The notes below the pieces were generated by a model, which had not been told where the DNA came from, ran no database searches, and saw only the letters and a program-made list of their open reading frames with translations. Made by a program: the position numbers and the translations under genes. From positions 344,001-408,000 of the forward strand of contig NZ_CP197471.1 in NCBI RefSeq assembly GCF_052180215.1: a DNA stretch of 64,000 nucleotides, read 5' to 3'. This DNA is from Pseudoneobacillus sp052180215. Its GTDB lineage: Bacteria; Bacillota; Bacilli; Bacillales; Cytobacillaceae. Shown here piece after piece: positions 28,049 through 37,035 of the stretch (positions are counted from its first letter, which is position 1; each line of letters begins with the position of its first letter).

Positions 28049-28087
28049 ATGTTACATATTGACACATAATGTAACATTGTTTATCCT
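28049..28087 (+). promoter_or_regulatory. Promoter with overlapping operator
   Basis: Perfect 9-bp inverted repeat ATGTTACAT (28049-28057) and ATGTAACAT (28069-28077) flanks a TTGACA -35 box (28059-28064); TATCCT (28082-28087) is the likely -10 after a 17-bp spacer. A dimeric repressor bound here would block the promoter. The gene downstream encodes a ribbon-helix-helix-like protein, suggesting autorepression. Confidence 0.62.
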
Positions 28088-28118
28088 GTATATATAAAAT
28101 GGACAAAAGGAGTAAGAA

Positions 28119-28424
28119 ATGAGTAACTATAAAACAGTCAGAATTGATAACGAATCTATGAAAAAACTCGAAGAAATTGCAGAAACCATGGAGTCACAAC
28201 TAAACTTCAAGATTTCAAAGGCATCAGCCTTGGAGCATATTATCAATGAGCATTACGAATCCATGGTTATTAATCCTAAGAATCTAATGTTGAGACTCAT
28301 TAATGAATCATCAAAAGAGAAGAAAATGGAATTCCAAAGAATGTTAGATGAAATAAGAGAGCAAGGAAAAGAGCCAGATATTATTATCGATGATAGTGGT
28401 AATTTTATTTGGAAAAGAAATTAA
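28119..28424 (+). CDS. Ribbon-helix-helix-like regulator
   Basis: 101 residues. The start (YKTVRIDNESMKKLEEIAE, then SKASALEHIINEHYE) matches the strand-helix-helix pattern of MetJ/Arc-type DNA-binding dimers. The C-terminal part is charged. ATG follows AAAAGGAG. It is 32 bp upstream of the phospholipase D-ATPase gene, probably in one operon, and would bind the palindrome in its own promoter. Confidence 0.6.
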   Translation: MSNYKTVRIDNESMKKLEEIAETMESQLNFKISKASALEHIINEHYESMVINPKNLMLRLINESSKEKKMEFQRMLDEIREQGKEPDIIIDDSGNFIWKRN

Positions 28425-28456
28425 GATTCAATTGGATAAAGGAGAGATGATTTTTA

Positions 28457-30604
28457 ATGAGCCAGATAGGGCTGTTTGATGAAGACCAGTTATCAATGTT
28501 TGAGGACTTACCAGGTGGCAAAGACATAATAAATGAAACATTCTTAAATATCGTAAAGGATGATCAGATAGTTCAAATGAGTATTAATGAACTATTTGAC
28601 ATCACTCTTTTCGATGAACTTAAAGCAGTATCATTCGTTGCATCCCCTAATTTCTTTTTTTCCACAACTAAGAACTTCAAAAATATTGCTTTAATATTGG
28701 GTATAGAAGATGGCTCGGTAGCTGATTCCTTTGCTACTGGAATAGCCCCTCTGCTCGATATCCCCGAAAGAGTAAAATTCTTTAATTCATTACCAATTGA
28801 TGTGAAAGAAAATATTGTTACAAATAAATTTTCAATAAGATATCCAAAGAAAGGAAATCCCATTCACTCAAAGATTTATCTTTTAAAAGGTAAAGATGTG
28901 TCAAGGGTTATTATAGGATCGGCTAACTTTACGGAGACCGCCTTCGGCAATAAGAAACAATATGAGGAGTTACTTGTATTTGATAATTCCCCATTATATG
29001 AAATCTATGAAAATCGATTTAATGATATCTTTACTCAAACGGTTGATTACATACCTGAGATGCTTAAAAAGCAACCTGAAACGGAGAAAGTTTGGATTGC
29101 TGATCCAGAAATGATGAAGGACATTCTGATTGATGATTTAACACGTCAGAAAGTGATAGTTCAACTTAGTGAAGAGGAAATGGAAGAGATAAAGCTAACA
29201 CCAGATAAGTTGGAAGTAGAGAAAGAAGAGGCTACTCAATTTAAGCAAATTATTGAAGTTATTACCAAGAAAGATAAGAAATCCAATAGTTTTACACTAC
29301 TGCCTGTTGCAAGTTTAAAACAAAAATCAGTAGCGATTAAAAGTATTCTTTCAAAGACAAGTAAAAAGTCAGAAGAATTAGACCATAGATTTCAACTTGT
29401 TTATAACAATGGAAACAATATGTTGCTTACAACTAATCATGGAATAAATATAGATGATGGGGAAAGTGAGCTAATTCCATTTTCAAAACCTATAACCGAT
29501 ATTGATATATTAAGAGAAAATCTTACTCTAATAAATAGATTCGTTGACGCTTATGAACTTTTTACAGCCAGAACAGACTTGAAGAATCAGTCGAGGATTT
29601 TTGAAATCATACTTTACGCATTTATGTCAACCTACATTTGGAATATGAGAGACCACTATGCGAGTGAGGAAGGAAGAGAAAGCGTTCGTCGTCATTTTCC
29701 ACCATTTATGATCATCGCAGGAAGATCAATGTCGGGCAAGACATCAGCATTAGAGTTTATTGGAATGTTGTTAGGAAATACAAACCCTTACTTTGCTTAT
29801 GAACAAGTAAAAGACTCTTCGGTTATATGGGATTACTTCCATTCATCTAATGTGAATCCCATCTTGATTGATGAAATAGATCCTAAATTTTTCACAAGCA
29901 CTGCGGCCAAGAAGGGAGAACGTTTAATTAAATACATTAGTAATGAAATCAAAGGACAACATCCTGTAATGATTGGTACTACTAATGCAACTGGATTTGA
30001 TGTAACCGCACAGACATCTATGCGTATTTACTATCTGCAAATTGATAATACATTCCAGAAAGAGGCAATGGCTGATTCAAGCAAATACCTTAGTGAGATT
30101 ATGTCGAAAATTAATTCGAGTTTGTTCCAAGACTTTACTTATCGGATAGGTAAACGACTTCAAGATGGGCATGAGTTCTATAAGACAGATGACTTTCTTG
30201 CCATAGCAAGAGAGGTATTTGTTCAGTATTACAAGGAATGCGAGATGGAAATTCCAAAGTGGTTCCCGATGAAAAAGTTTAATGACTATGATGAACGAGG
30301 AAAGTTTATATGGAGAGAGTTATATCGGAGTCATAAGCAAGTATTTGATATTAGAGATGACAATACAATCCTTATAAAAATTGAAGAGTTTGGAGATAGA
30401 ACTAACAAGGAACGAGCGAACAAAATTAACTTCTTACCACCAGAGTGTATCATTGAGGATAGTCCAGTTTTGGTAATCAATAAAGAGATTTTCTTCAAAT
30501 TTATTGAGATGTCGGAGAAGGAAGAGAAATCTTTTGTTCAAAAGATAAAATCACTTTTTAGTAAAAGAGAGCAAGAAATAGATATGAAAGGAATATCGAA
30601 ATAA
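28457..30604 (+). CDS. Phospholipase D-like nuclease fused to P-loop ATPase
   Basis: 715 residues. N-terminal phospholipase D-type domain with one HxK motif (HSKIYLLKG near residue 136, then GSANFTETAF), as in HKD nucleases that dimerise to complete the active site. Residues about 395-560 form a P-loop ATPase: Walker A GRSMSGKT near residue 421 and Walker B ILIDEIDPKF near residue 470, followed by a sensor-like MIGTTNATG. The C-terminal ~150 residues are unassigned. I know no named system with this exact order. ATP-gated DNA cutting or plasmid/phage defence is inference. Confidence 0.7.
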   Translation: MSQIGLFDEDQLSMFEDLPGGKDIINETFLNIVKDDQIVQMSINELFDITLFDELKAVSFVASPNFFFSTTKNFKNIALILGIEDGSVADSFATGIAPLLDIPERVKFFNSLPIDVKENIVTNKFSIRYPKKGNPIHSKIYLLKGKDVSRVIIGSANFTETAFGNKKQYEELLVFDNSPLYEIYENRFNDIFTQTVDYIPEMLKKQPETEKVWIADPEMMKDILIDDLTRQKVIVQLSEEEMEEIKLTPDKLEVEKEEATQFKQIIEVITKKDKKSNSFTLLPVASLKQKSVAIKSILSKTSKKSEELDHRFQLVYNNGNNMLLTTNHGINIDDGESELIPFSKPITDIDILRENLTLINRFVDAYELFTARTDLKNQSRIFEIILYAFMSTYIWNMRDHYASEEGRESVRRHFPPFMIIAGRSMSGKTSALEFIGMLLGNTNPYFAYEQVKDSSVIWDYFHSSNVNPILIDEIDPKFFTSTAAKKGERLIKYISNEIKGQHPVMIGTTNATGFDVTAQTSMRIYYLQIDNTFQKEAMADSSKYLSEIMSKINSSLFQDFTYRIGKRLQDGHEFYKTDDFLAIAREVFVQYYKECEMEIPKWFPMKKFNDYDERGKFIWRELYRSHKQVFDIRDDNTILIKIEEFGDRTNKERANKINFLPPECIIEDSPVLVINKEIFFKFIEMSEKEEKSFVQKIKSLFSKREQEIDMKGISK

Positions 30605-30742
30605 TAAGGAAGATTTCATTCTATCCCAAGGCATCTGGTGAATGATTAAGATGTAATAGATTCTGGGATAAGAGGACAAATAAAAAAATATTCTTTTGTA
30701 AAATAATTGAAGATATAATGGCAGTGAATTGAGGGGCATTAA

Positions 30743-31168
30743 ATGATACACATTGAACTTCCGAATCTATCAGAACGTGTATTTATTTCAGATTATAAAT
30801 GTATTCAAAATGAATCAGGCTTTTATTTCATGATAAATACTGTTGGGGAAATTATCTATATTGGAGAATCACAAAATGTTAGGAAAAGAATAAGTAGACA
30901 TTTTAGAGGTAAGAGCGGTACTACAAAATCATTTAAACATTTATTTACTTATGTCGAGGTATATTATTGTAGTCCAACTGAGAGAAAAATTTACGAGATA
31001 TACTCTATTAATCTTTACAACCCTCCAGGTAATGTGTGGGGTAATTGCAATATGGGCCAAGAAGAACTTAAACTGAGGAGGGAGGAATGGATTAGAAATG
31101 AGGAGGAAAAACTTCGTGAGATCCATAAAAACCCTCCCAAACGAGTCCCAATTAAGGTTAATAAATAG
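30743..31168 (+). CDS. GIY-YIG endonuclease-domain protein
   Basis: 141 residues. GIY-YIG core: FYFMINTVGEIIYIGES near residues 27-43, then RKRISRHF with the catalytic Arg, and a conserved Glu in TERKIYEIYSINLYNPPGN. Single-domain enzymes of this type include homing and restriction nucleases. It has a GAGGGG ribosome site and sits 138 bp after the phospholipase D-ATPase gene and 53 bp before a transglutaminase-like gene. Confidence 0.75.
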   Translation: MIHIELPNLSERVFISDYKCIQNESGFYFMINTVGEIIYIGESQNVRKRISRHFRGKSGTTKSFKHLFTYVEVYYCSPTERKIYEIYSINLYNPPGNVWGNCNMGQEELKLRREEWIRNEEEKLREIHKNPPKRVPIKVNK

Positions 31169-31221
31169 TGTGACACACAGAATAATATACACACAATTCT
31201 ATGTAGTGATAGGAGTAAAAA

Positions 31222-31854
31222 ATGATTCCGCAATCTCAAAGTAAGTTAGAACTGCTAAAATTATTAACAACAGAATGTATTAAATTTATGAAAGAAATTG
31301 ACATTCAGCATCCACAACAAATCGGGATTCAGAATGCATATGCTTCGACATTAAATTATTTGTCAAAAACAGAAGAAGCATCAGGTGGTTGTCATTTTAT
31401 TTCAACGATGTTGTACATTTTATTAGTTGAGCAAGGAATTGAGTGTGACATTGTAGTTGGTGAAGTAGAAGACTATGAAAAGGGTATAAAATTTAGCCAT
31501 TCTTGGGTGGAGATTGAAGGGGCAATTTACGATCCTGCTATAATGCATACTTTGGATGGTGCAGTTAATCCTCCTGTTTATTATGGAATTTGCTTAACGT
31601 ATGAAGCTCTTGAAAGGGAATACGGAGTTTCAGACAGCCGAGATGAACTGGATAGAGATGCAAAACAAGTATTAACTAAAAGTGTAACAGTTTATTTGGA
31701 TGAAATCGCAAAACATGGATTCTCTAAGAACTATTTGTGGGATGAAATCTTAAAGGCAGGAACAGGAATATTGGGTTATACCAATTTATCAAGACTTCGA
31801 AAAAAATACCATGGTCACTTTAGAAGATTAAAGACATGGAATGAAGAAGTATAA
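31222..31854 (+). CDS. Transglutaminase-like Cys-His-Asp protein
   Basis: 210 residues. GGCHFISTMLYILL (Cys near residue 56), FSHSWVEIEG (His near residue 93) and YDPAI (Asp near residue 103) have the order and spacing of a transglutaminase-like Cys-His-Asp triad. The C-terminal ~80 residues are helical. Substrate unknown. It follows the GIY-YIG gene by 53 bp and ends at the terminator at 31888. Confidence 0.55.
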   Translation: MIPQSQSKLELLKLLTTECIKFMKEIDIQHPQQIGIQNAYASTLNYLSKTEEASGGCHFISTMLYILLVEQGIECDIVVGEVEDYEKGIKFSHSWVEIEGAIYDPAIMHTLDGAVNPPVYYGICLTYEALEREYGVSDSRDELDRDAKQVLTKSVTVYLDEIAKHGFSKNYLWDEILKAGTGILGYTNLSRLRKKYHGHFRRLKTWNEEV

Positions 31855-31887
31855 ACTAATAATTAAATACTGGACCGGTTATTAATT

Positions 31888-31919
31888 AGAGTCAAGGAGA
31901 ACCTTGACTCTTTATTTTT
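31888..31919 (+). terminator. Intrinsic terminator
   Basis: AGAGTCAAGG (31888-31897), AGAA loop, CCTTGACTCT (31902-31911), then TTATTTTTG. It closes the gene group ending with the transglutaminase-like protein. Confidence 0.88.
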
Positions 31920-32147
31920 GATACCATGCAGGAAGGTCAATTAGAAATTAATAATGTTTGATTTTCATTCATTTTCTTACCCCTTAAACTATAGTTTTAC
32001 ATCTTAATTAAGGCTATGTTTCTTCTTTATATAAGTTCAACACATTCTAAGATAATACCACATTTTACCTTTTGCAATGATATACTTAATTATTATTAAA
32101 CTATCGTAAAACAGGTCGGCTTTGGACATACAGGAGGTTTATAAACG

Positions 32148-32681
32148 ATGCCTGAATATGAAAATCTTTTTTTGAAATCTCTTTTACCAAAAGGTAATGA
32201 TACTTTTAAAAAGGAATCATTTGAGTCCTATAAAGGAAGAGTAAGTTCATCAACTAATAACATACCTGACTGTGTGCTTGAAAATTGGTTACATAGACAT
32301 TATTCATGCGTAGTTTCGGATTATTCTTTTTTGAATTTTAACAAGATGCAATTTACTCAGGAAGAGTGGTCTAAAGATAATATATTTAGTCTTATAAAGT
32401 CCTATGATGATGGCATGATCAATAGTTTAGGATATCAGCTTTATAAACGTGAGAATAAGAGTTGGTTGCAAGATTATATGCTTAAACATATGACATGGCC
32501 AATTCCAATTATAGTTCTTGAAAATAAGGAAACGTCTTATTTGAATGACAGAGGAATGAAAATGGGTGTCCCATTTCATTTGTTGGAAGGTCATCTAAGA
32601 TTGAATTATTTTAGGGAGATATATCGAACTGAAAAAGAAACGCTTAAAGATATCCATTTAATTTGGAAAGTAAACATGTGA
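32148..32681 (+). CDS. Unknown protein
   Basis: 177 residues, unrecognised. A segment near residues 120-160 (IPIIVLEN, then FHLLEGHLRLNYFRE) resembles the catalytic-loop pattern of ParB/sulfiredoxin-fold proteins (G-H-x-R), but nothing else of that fold is clear. ATG after CAGGAGG. First gene of a likely operon with the next two genes (gaps 26 and 98 bp). Confidence 0.55.
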   Translation: MPEYENLFLKSLLPKGNDTFKKESFESYKGRVSSSTNNIPDCVLENWLHRHYSCVVSDYSFLNFNKMQFTQEEWSKDNIFSLIKSYDDGMINSLGYQLYKRENKSWLQDYMLKHMTWPIPIIVLENKETSYLNDRGMKMGVPFHLLEGHLRLNYFREIYRTEKETLKDIHLIWKVNM

Positions 32682-32707
32682 AATTGAAGTAAATATGGAG
32701 GTGTAAG

Positions 32708-33889
32708 GTGAATTTAGATTTTCTGGAATCAGGTATATTAGAGGACTTTAAGCAAGCGATTAGTGATCATGATGATTTCTTGATACATAATTACAGTAAT
32801 TTAGATGGAAAGAATAAAATAAATGTAATCTTCTCAGCAAGGGACTGGATTCACATAGTAGTAAACGGGATGCCTAATGTGAATATTTATCATGAAAATG
32901 ATGACATTCAATCAATAAATGTTATGCAGTTCATTTATTTAATAGATTTGCTAACAGAATCTATACAACAAATCTATAGAGTCCTCTATAATCAAAAAAA
33001 CTATAATCTTATCAAAGATACAAGTATCTTTAATAAAAGTATTTCTGACGATAAGTATTTTTCACACCTTCGAGCTTCGTTTGCGGCCCATCCTGTAAAT
33101 CTCACCAGTGCGGATGGAAGTGAGTCGGAATTTAAGTATTTTGCTTCATGGTCAACTAAGCATGGTACAGGAGATTTTAGTGTCTACCTATACAGCAATA
33201 AACCAGGAGAACCTGATAAAAAACTGTCGATTTCTTTCGAACTACTTGTCAAATATGCTAAGAAACGCTACTTATTATTAAAAGAGTTTTCAAAAGAAAT
33301 TGAGAGACAAGAAAAGGAGTATAACAATAAGTGGAGCAAGATACCTATAACAATAGAAAACAATCCACTTAAACACCTGTTAATTCTTAAAGAAGAAAAT
33401 CAAAATAGATTTGGAAATTACGGTTATAAAGAGGTTATTGATGAACTTATTGGTTTATTCGATGCACCAATGAAGATTCCAACAGACAATAAGCTATATA
33501 TTAATTTTTTGAATAAATTAAAACCAGCTATTAAAGAAATCCATCAAAATCTTCAAAATATGAATATCATAGATCTTAGTATCTATCCTTTTCCAAGGAC
33601 TAATACAGTTGAAAAATTGAGGGGGTTGAGATATTATCTTGAAAAATTCAGTGAATATTTTACGAATCCTTATAAACAGAGGGATAGTCTTGTGTTGTAT
33701 CACTTTAATAAGCTCGTAGAAGAAGGTGTTTTACCTAAATATGCGTCGCTTGATATGGATATACGAGACCTTAGACTATTATATTATACTTGGCTTGAAA
33801 AACATGGAGCGAGTATTGTGACACCTGTTTCTAATAATGACTTTGTTAATGAGAAAGTGGAAATTATAATTGATGATATTTATGAATAA
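32708..33889 (+). CDS. Unknown protein
   Basis: 393 residues, no family recognised. It looks alpha-helical overall, with aromatic residues near 120-160 (DKYFSHLRASFAAHPVNL). GTG start 8 bp after GGAGGTG. Found only 26 bp after the 32148 gene and 98 bp before the AlbA-type gene. Confidence 0.55.
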   Translation: MNLDFLESGILEDFKQAISDHDDFLIHNYSNLDGKNKINVIFSARDWIHIVVNGMPNVNIYHENDDIQSINVMQFIYLIDLLTESIQQIYRVLYNQKNYNLIKDTSIFNKSISDDKYFSHLRASFAAHPVNLTSADGSESEFKYFASWSTKHGTGDFSVYLYSNKPGEPDKKLSISFELLVKYAKKRYLLLKEFSKEIERQEKEYNNKWSKIPITIENNPLKHLLILKEENQNRFGNYGYKEVIDELIGLFDAPMKIPTDNKLYINFLNKLKPAIKEIHQNLQNMNIIDLSIYPFPRTNTVEKLRGLRYYLEKFSEYFTNPYKQRDSLVLYHFNKLVEEGVLPKYASLDMDIRDLRLLYYTWLEKHGASIVTPVSNNDFVNEKVEIIIDDIYE

Positions 33890-33987
33890 GGGCTATTGGA
33901 AGTCAAAAAGTTATCAAAGATTTATATGTAATTCATTGTTGTATTGGGAAAATCAAGAGTTATCGAACTTGAAGAGGAGCGGGGGAA

Positions 33988-35136
33988 ATGGCTTCAGAAA
34001 CTCTAAGTAGTGATATTGAATCTATTATTTCATCCAAAAGAGAAGGTGAGTATTGGGATTTTAAAGAGAAATATCATAGTAATAAGGCGGATTTGTTACA
34101 TGATATTATTTGTATGGCTAACAACAGAGCTGATAGGGATGGTTATATCATCTTTGGTGTGAATGATAATTATGAAATAAAGGGCATAGAAAATGATGAA
34201 AACAGAAAAAATCAGCAAAATATTATTGATTTTTTAAAAGGGAAAAAATTCAGTGGTGGAATCAGGCCAACTGTAGAATTAGTAACAATTTCAATCGAAG
34301 AAAAGCAAGTAGATATATTAATAATAAAGAATAGCACTGATACTCCTTATTTTATAATTGAAGACTATAACGATCACAAAAGAAGAGTCAGAGCTAACTA
34401 TATATACACTCGTATAGGTGATACAAACACTGACATTGACAAGAGTGCTGACATCAATCATATTGAATATCTATGGAGGAAACGCTTCTTGCTTAACAGA
34501 CCTCCATTAGAGCAAATAAAACAGAAATTACGATATATAAGTGAGTGGACTGGAGAAGAAACTAATTACTATAACATTTTTAATCCAGAATTTACTGTGG
34601 AAATAGAATATGATGATGAAATTGGACACCCTGAGTTTTATTCGTACTTAATGACAAATCAAAGTACCTCATATGGAACGGTAGAAATTAAATATTTCGG
34701 AACAAAACTGTACAGTAGACAAATTGTTGTTTTAGATGGTGGAAGATATATAACCGTTGTACCAAAATCTGGATTTATAGGTAATAGAAACTACAATGAA
34801 GAAACTTGCTATTATAAATTTTATGTAAAGGATAACCTTGACTACATATTACATAAATTTCTTCAATCAGATGATCATGAGGCAATATGGGCAAGAAACA
34901 GACTTTATTCGGGGATTATTATATATAACAATGAATTAGAAAGAGAAATGTTTGAGGAGTATCTTGAAAACAATTTAACTTTTCTAAACGAATTAGTTGG
35001 TGCGGAAGAAGAATCATTTGATTGGATTGAATCAGAAACAGAGCGGGAAAAGGTGGTAAATGTAAGAAGGATAAAGATAGGGAAGGTAATAAAAAGTCTC
35101 CTTGAAAAATACAGAAATAGATTAGAAATAAAATAA
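33988..35136 (+). CDS. AlbA_2 (Schlafen-type) domain protein
   Basis: 382 residues. The N-terminal ~150 residues carry the AlbA_2/Schlafen-like divergent fold: REGEYWDFKEKYH, DIICMANNRADRDGYIIFGVND, VDILIIKNSTDTPYFI and RANYIYTRIGDTN. Such domains bind nucleic acid, and some family members cut RNA. The C-terminal part is unassigned. It begins after GAGGAGCGGGGG and ends before a shared terminator. It may act with the two unknown genes upstream as a defence cassette; this is inference. Confidence 0.72.
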   Translation: MASETLSSDIESIISSKREGEYWDFKEKYHSNKADLLHDIICMANNRADRDGYIIFGVNDNYEIKGIENDENRKNQQNIIDFLKGKKFSGGIRPTVELVTISIEEKQVDILIIKNSTDTPYFIIEDYNDHKRRVRANYIYTRIGDTNTDIDKSADINHIEYLWRKRFLLNRPPLEQIKQKLRYISEWTGEETNYYNIFNPEFTVEIEYDDEIGHPEFYSYLMTNQSTSYGTVEIKYFGTKLYSRQIVVLDGGRYITVVPKSGFIGNRNYNEETCYYKFYVKDNLDYILHKFLQSDDHEAIWARNRLYSGIIIYNNELEREMFEEYLENNLTFLNELVGAEEESFDWIESETEREKVVNVRRIKIGKVIKSLLEKYRNRLEIK

Positions 35137-35201
35137 TATATCACCTCTATTTGGCGAGGTTTGAACAATAATTACAATGCTTTTAAATAAATATCTTGGT
35201 A

Positions 35202-35235
35202 AAAAACTGCTGACATTAATAACTCAGCAGTTTTT
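35202..35235. terminator. Bidirectional terminator
   Basis: Perfect 12-bp stem AAAAACTGCTGA (35202-35213) and TCAGCAGTTTTT (35224-35235) between the convergent AlbA-type and HNH genes. Confidence 0.88.
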
Positions 35236-35272
35236 AATTGTTGGCATGCAGGTATTTGGTATATTAGTGTTG

Positions 35273-36280
35273 CTAACGTATTTCAAATTGTTTTATAGTC
35301 CCATCTTCATTTTTTAACCAGGTCATTGCTTTATCGAGAGATTCATTATAAATCTGGTCACAGGTAACTCCAAAAACTTTCAAATAATATGCTAAGAATT
35401 TTGCATAATCTGCAACAATCCAGTCGTCAAAAACTGGTATAGAAGAAAATCCTTGAAGTGGAAGACTAATTACTTTAACAGGTTCTTCTGGCGTATTAGG
35501 AAGCACTGTAATGTATTTAGGTGTTCTATTTAAAAGTGTAGAGTTATACATAGCTTTAGCTACAAGTTCATTGAATTGAAGATGATTTAGCTTTATACCA
35601 TCAAATTCATCATAATATTCTTGTAAAGATTCTTTGTGTATTCCATTATCTTGTAAATGTGCTATTACTCCAATATTACCCATTCTCAGTGCAAATGTTT
35701 GGGTAACGAGATTATCAAAATAGTCAAAATCACGTTTATCTCCATAAGTCGATAATTCTACAACAAAAATTGACCATGGGATAGTATCTTCAAATTCAAA
35801 CTGTCGTCGAATGGACTGTAAAAACATATGTAAGGTTTTGAACTTTTCAAGCAAATCTGGTGAGGTGATTTTCCCCTTAGAGGGATCTCTTCTGTCAACA
35901 TCTAATGATAGCTCTTTAAATAGAATACCGTAATATATTTTTCCTATCCACTGGAACAATTTTTGTGAGTCAATCTTTTTGAATTCTTGGAAACCAGAAC
36001 TATAAGCAATTTCTATTTCTCTTTCAATACGGGAAAGGGAACCACCATTACAAGATACACAACATGGTATTGTTAATTGTTTGTATGGTAATCCTGTGCC
36101 ATTTAGAAGGATAATTCGTTGATTCCACAGGTCAAATTTTCTTTGTAACCACTTTGGAAATACATGTTCTGCTGTTTCTCCTTCTTCAAGTTGTACTCCG
36201 CATAAAAAGCACCTATCATATTCAAAGTGCATATTGGAAAATGGATCAAATAATTCTTCAACATTTTTTTCGTTACGCAT
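35273..36280 (-). CDS. HNH endonuclease-like protein
   Basis: 335 residues. HNH-type zinc region at residues 20-70: CFLCG, AEHVFPKWL (His of the first motif) and IPCCVSCNGG. The remaining ~260 residues are unassigned. A strong AAGGAGAC ribosome site precedes ATG 36280. It is the last gene before the proposed transposon end and is read inward, away from it. Confidence 0.7.
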   Translation of the reverse strand: MRNEKNVEELFDPFSNMHFEYDRCFLCGVQLEEGETAEHVFPKWLQRKFDLWNQRIILLNGTGLPYKQLTIPCCVSCNGGSLSRIEREIEIAYSSGFQEFKKIDSQKLFQWIGKIYYGILFKELSLDVDRRDPSKGKITSPDLLEKFKTLHMFLQSIRRQFEFEDTIPWSIFVVELSTYGDKRDFDYFDNLVTQTFALRMGNIGVIAHLQDNGIHKESLQEYYDEFDGIKLNHLQFNELVAKAMYNSTLLNRTPKYITVLPNTPEEPVKVISLPLQGFSSIPVFDDWIVADYAKFLAYYLKVFGVTCDQIYNESLDKAMTWLKNEDGTIKQFEIR

Positions 36281-36289
36281 GTATTGTCT

Positions 36290-36788
36290 CCTTATTTTTT
36301 TATTAAAACAGAAGCCATTAAAATTGTCTTATGTTGGTAAGTTAATTATAAACAAAAATTTATAAGCAAAGTATGAAAAAACATACTTTAAGTGAATAAG
36401 TTGTTCAATAGCTCAAAGAGAGAGAGCAGAATATTTACTCCTTAAATCTTATTTCTACTATGTAACTAACCAAAATTTCTAACTTAACACACAATAAACA
36501 TTACCGATTTCTTCTCCAAGTGAGAAAAAAGATTTCGTAAAAAAAGCGTGAGAAAAACAGGGCTATCCCTTACGGGATAATCCTTTTTCTTTTTGTATCA
36601 CTGAGAAAACTTTATTCTAATTTGAGGAAAAGCGGGAAAAAAAGCGTGAAAAAAGAGTGTGAAAAAGTGAAAAAATGAGAAGGAAAAGGGGAGAAAAGCG
36701 GGATTTAAGTAGACTTTATTCTAACTGGAAAACGTAGGAATGCGGGTTTGGGTGAGGTAAAATCGGTAGGGAATTTTGTGGGAGTACA
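36290..36788. mobile_element. Candidate distal end of the Tn7-like element
   Basis: No gene. On the minus strand reading inward, DNA from 36788 begins TGTACTCCCACA, then carries two direct copies of TTAGAATAAAGT with related flanks (near 36711-36722 and 36606-36617, about 105 bp apart). This resembles Tn7 ends, which start TGT and carry spaced TnsB sites containing AATAAAGT. It would be the left-type end, far from tnsA, as in Tn7. No 5-bp target duplication could be matched; the outer 5 bases are AAAAA. The stretch also holds a palindrome (TATCCCTTACGGGATA near 36566). Confidence 0.45.
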
Positions 36789-36804
36789 AAAAAATTCATA
36801 GCCA

Positions 36805-36847
36805 CCAAAAAAGGTCTTACCGAAAATATCGATAAGACCTTTTTTTA
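36805..36847. terminator. Intrinsic terminator outside the island
   Basis: GGTCTTA (36813-36819) and TAAGACC (36833-36839) within complementary A- and T-runs, just beyond the proposed transposon end. It probably belonged to a chromosomal gene before the insertion. Confidence 0.8.
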
Positions 36848-36880
36848 GGTAAGAAAGTGAAACTTTTGGCTCTTTGAAAA

Positions 36881-37035
36881 TTGTCTAGCTCCAGCGCATA
36901 GCCCCTCGATGGAAGAAGAAAAATCACTTCTTCCTTGGTCAAATAACCTCTAGCGTAAGAAGTCAAAGCTCAGACTTCTTACGCTAGAGAACATTTACTT
37001 GTCGGGGCTAACCAAGGCGCTTGCGCTGTTCTTAT
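36881..37035 (+). repeat. Structured dispersed repeat, copy 1
   Basis: Shares its ends with copies at 51015 and 57493: AGCTCCAGCGC..AGCCCCTCGA on the left and GTCGGGGCT..CAAGGCGCTTGCGCT on the right, which pair as an outer stem. Inside are GGAAGAAG/CTTCTTCC and a perfect 17-bp hairpin (CTCTAGCGTAAGAAGTC and its complement). The right edge touches the stop codon of the tlpA-like gene. Confidence 0.8.
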
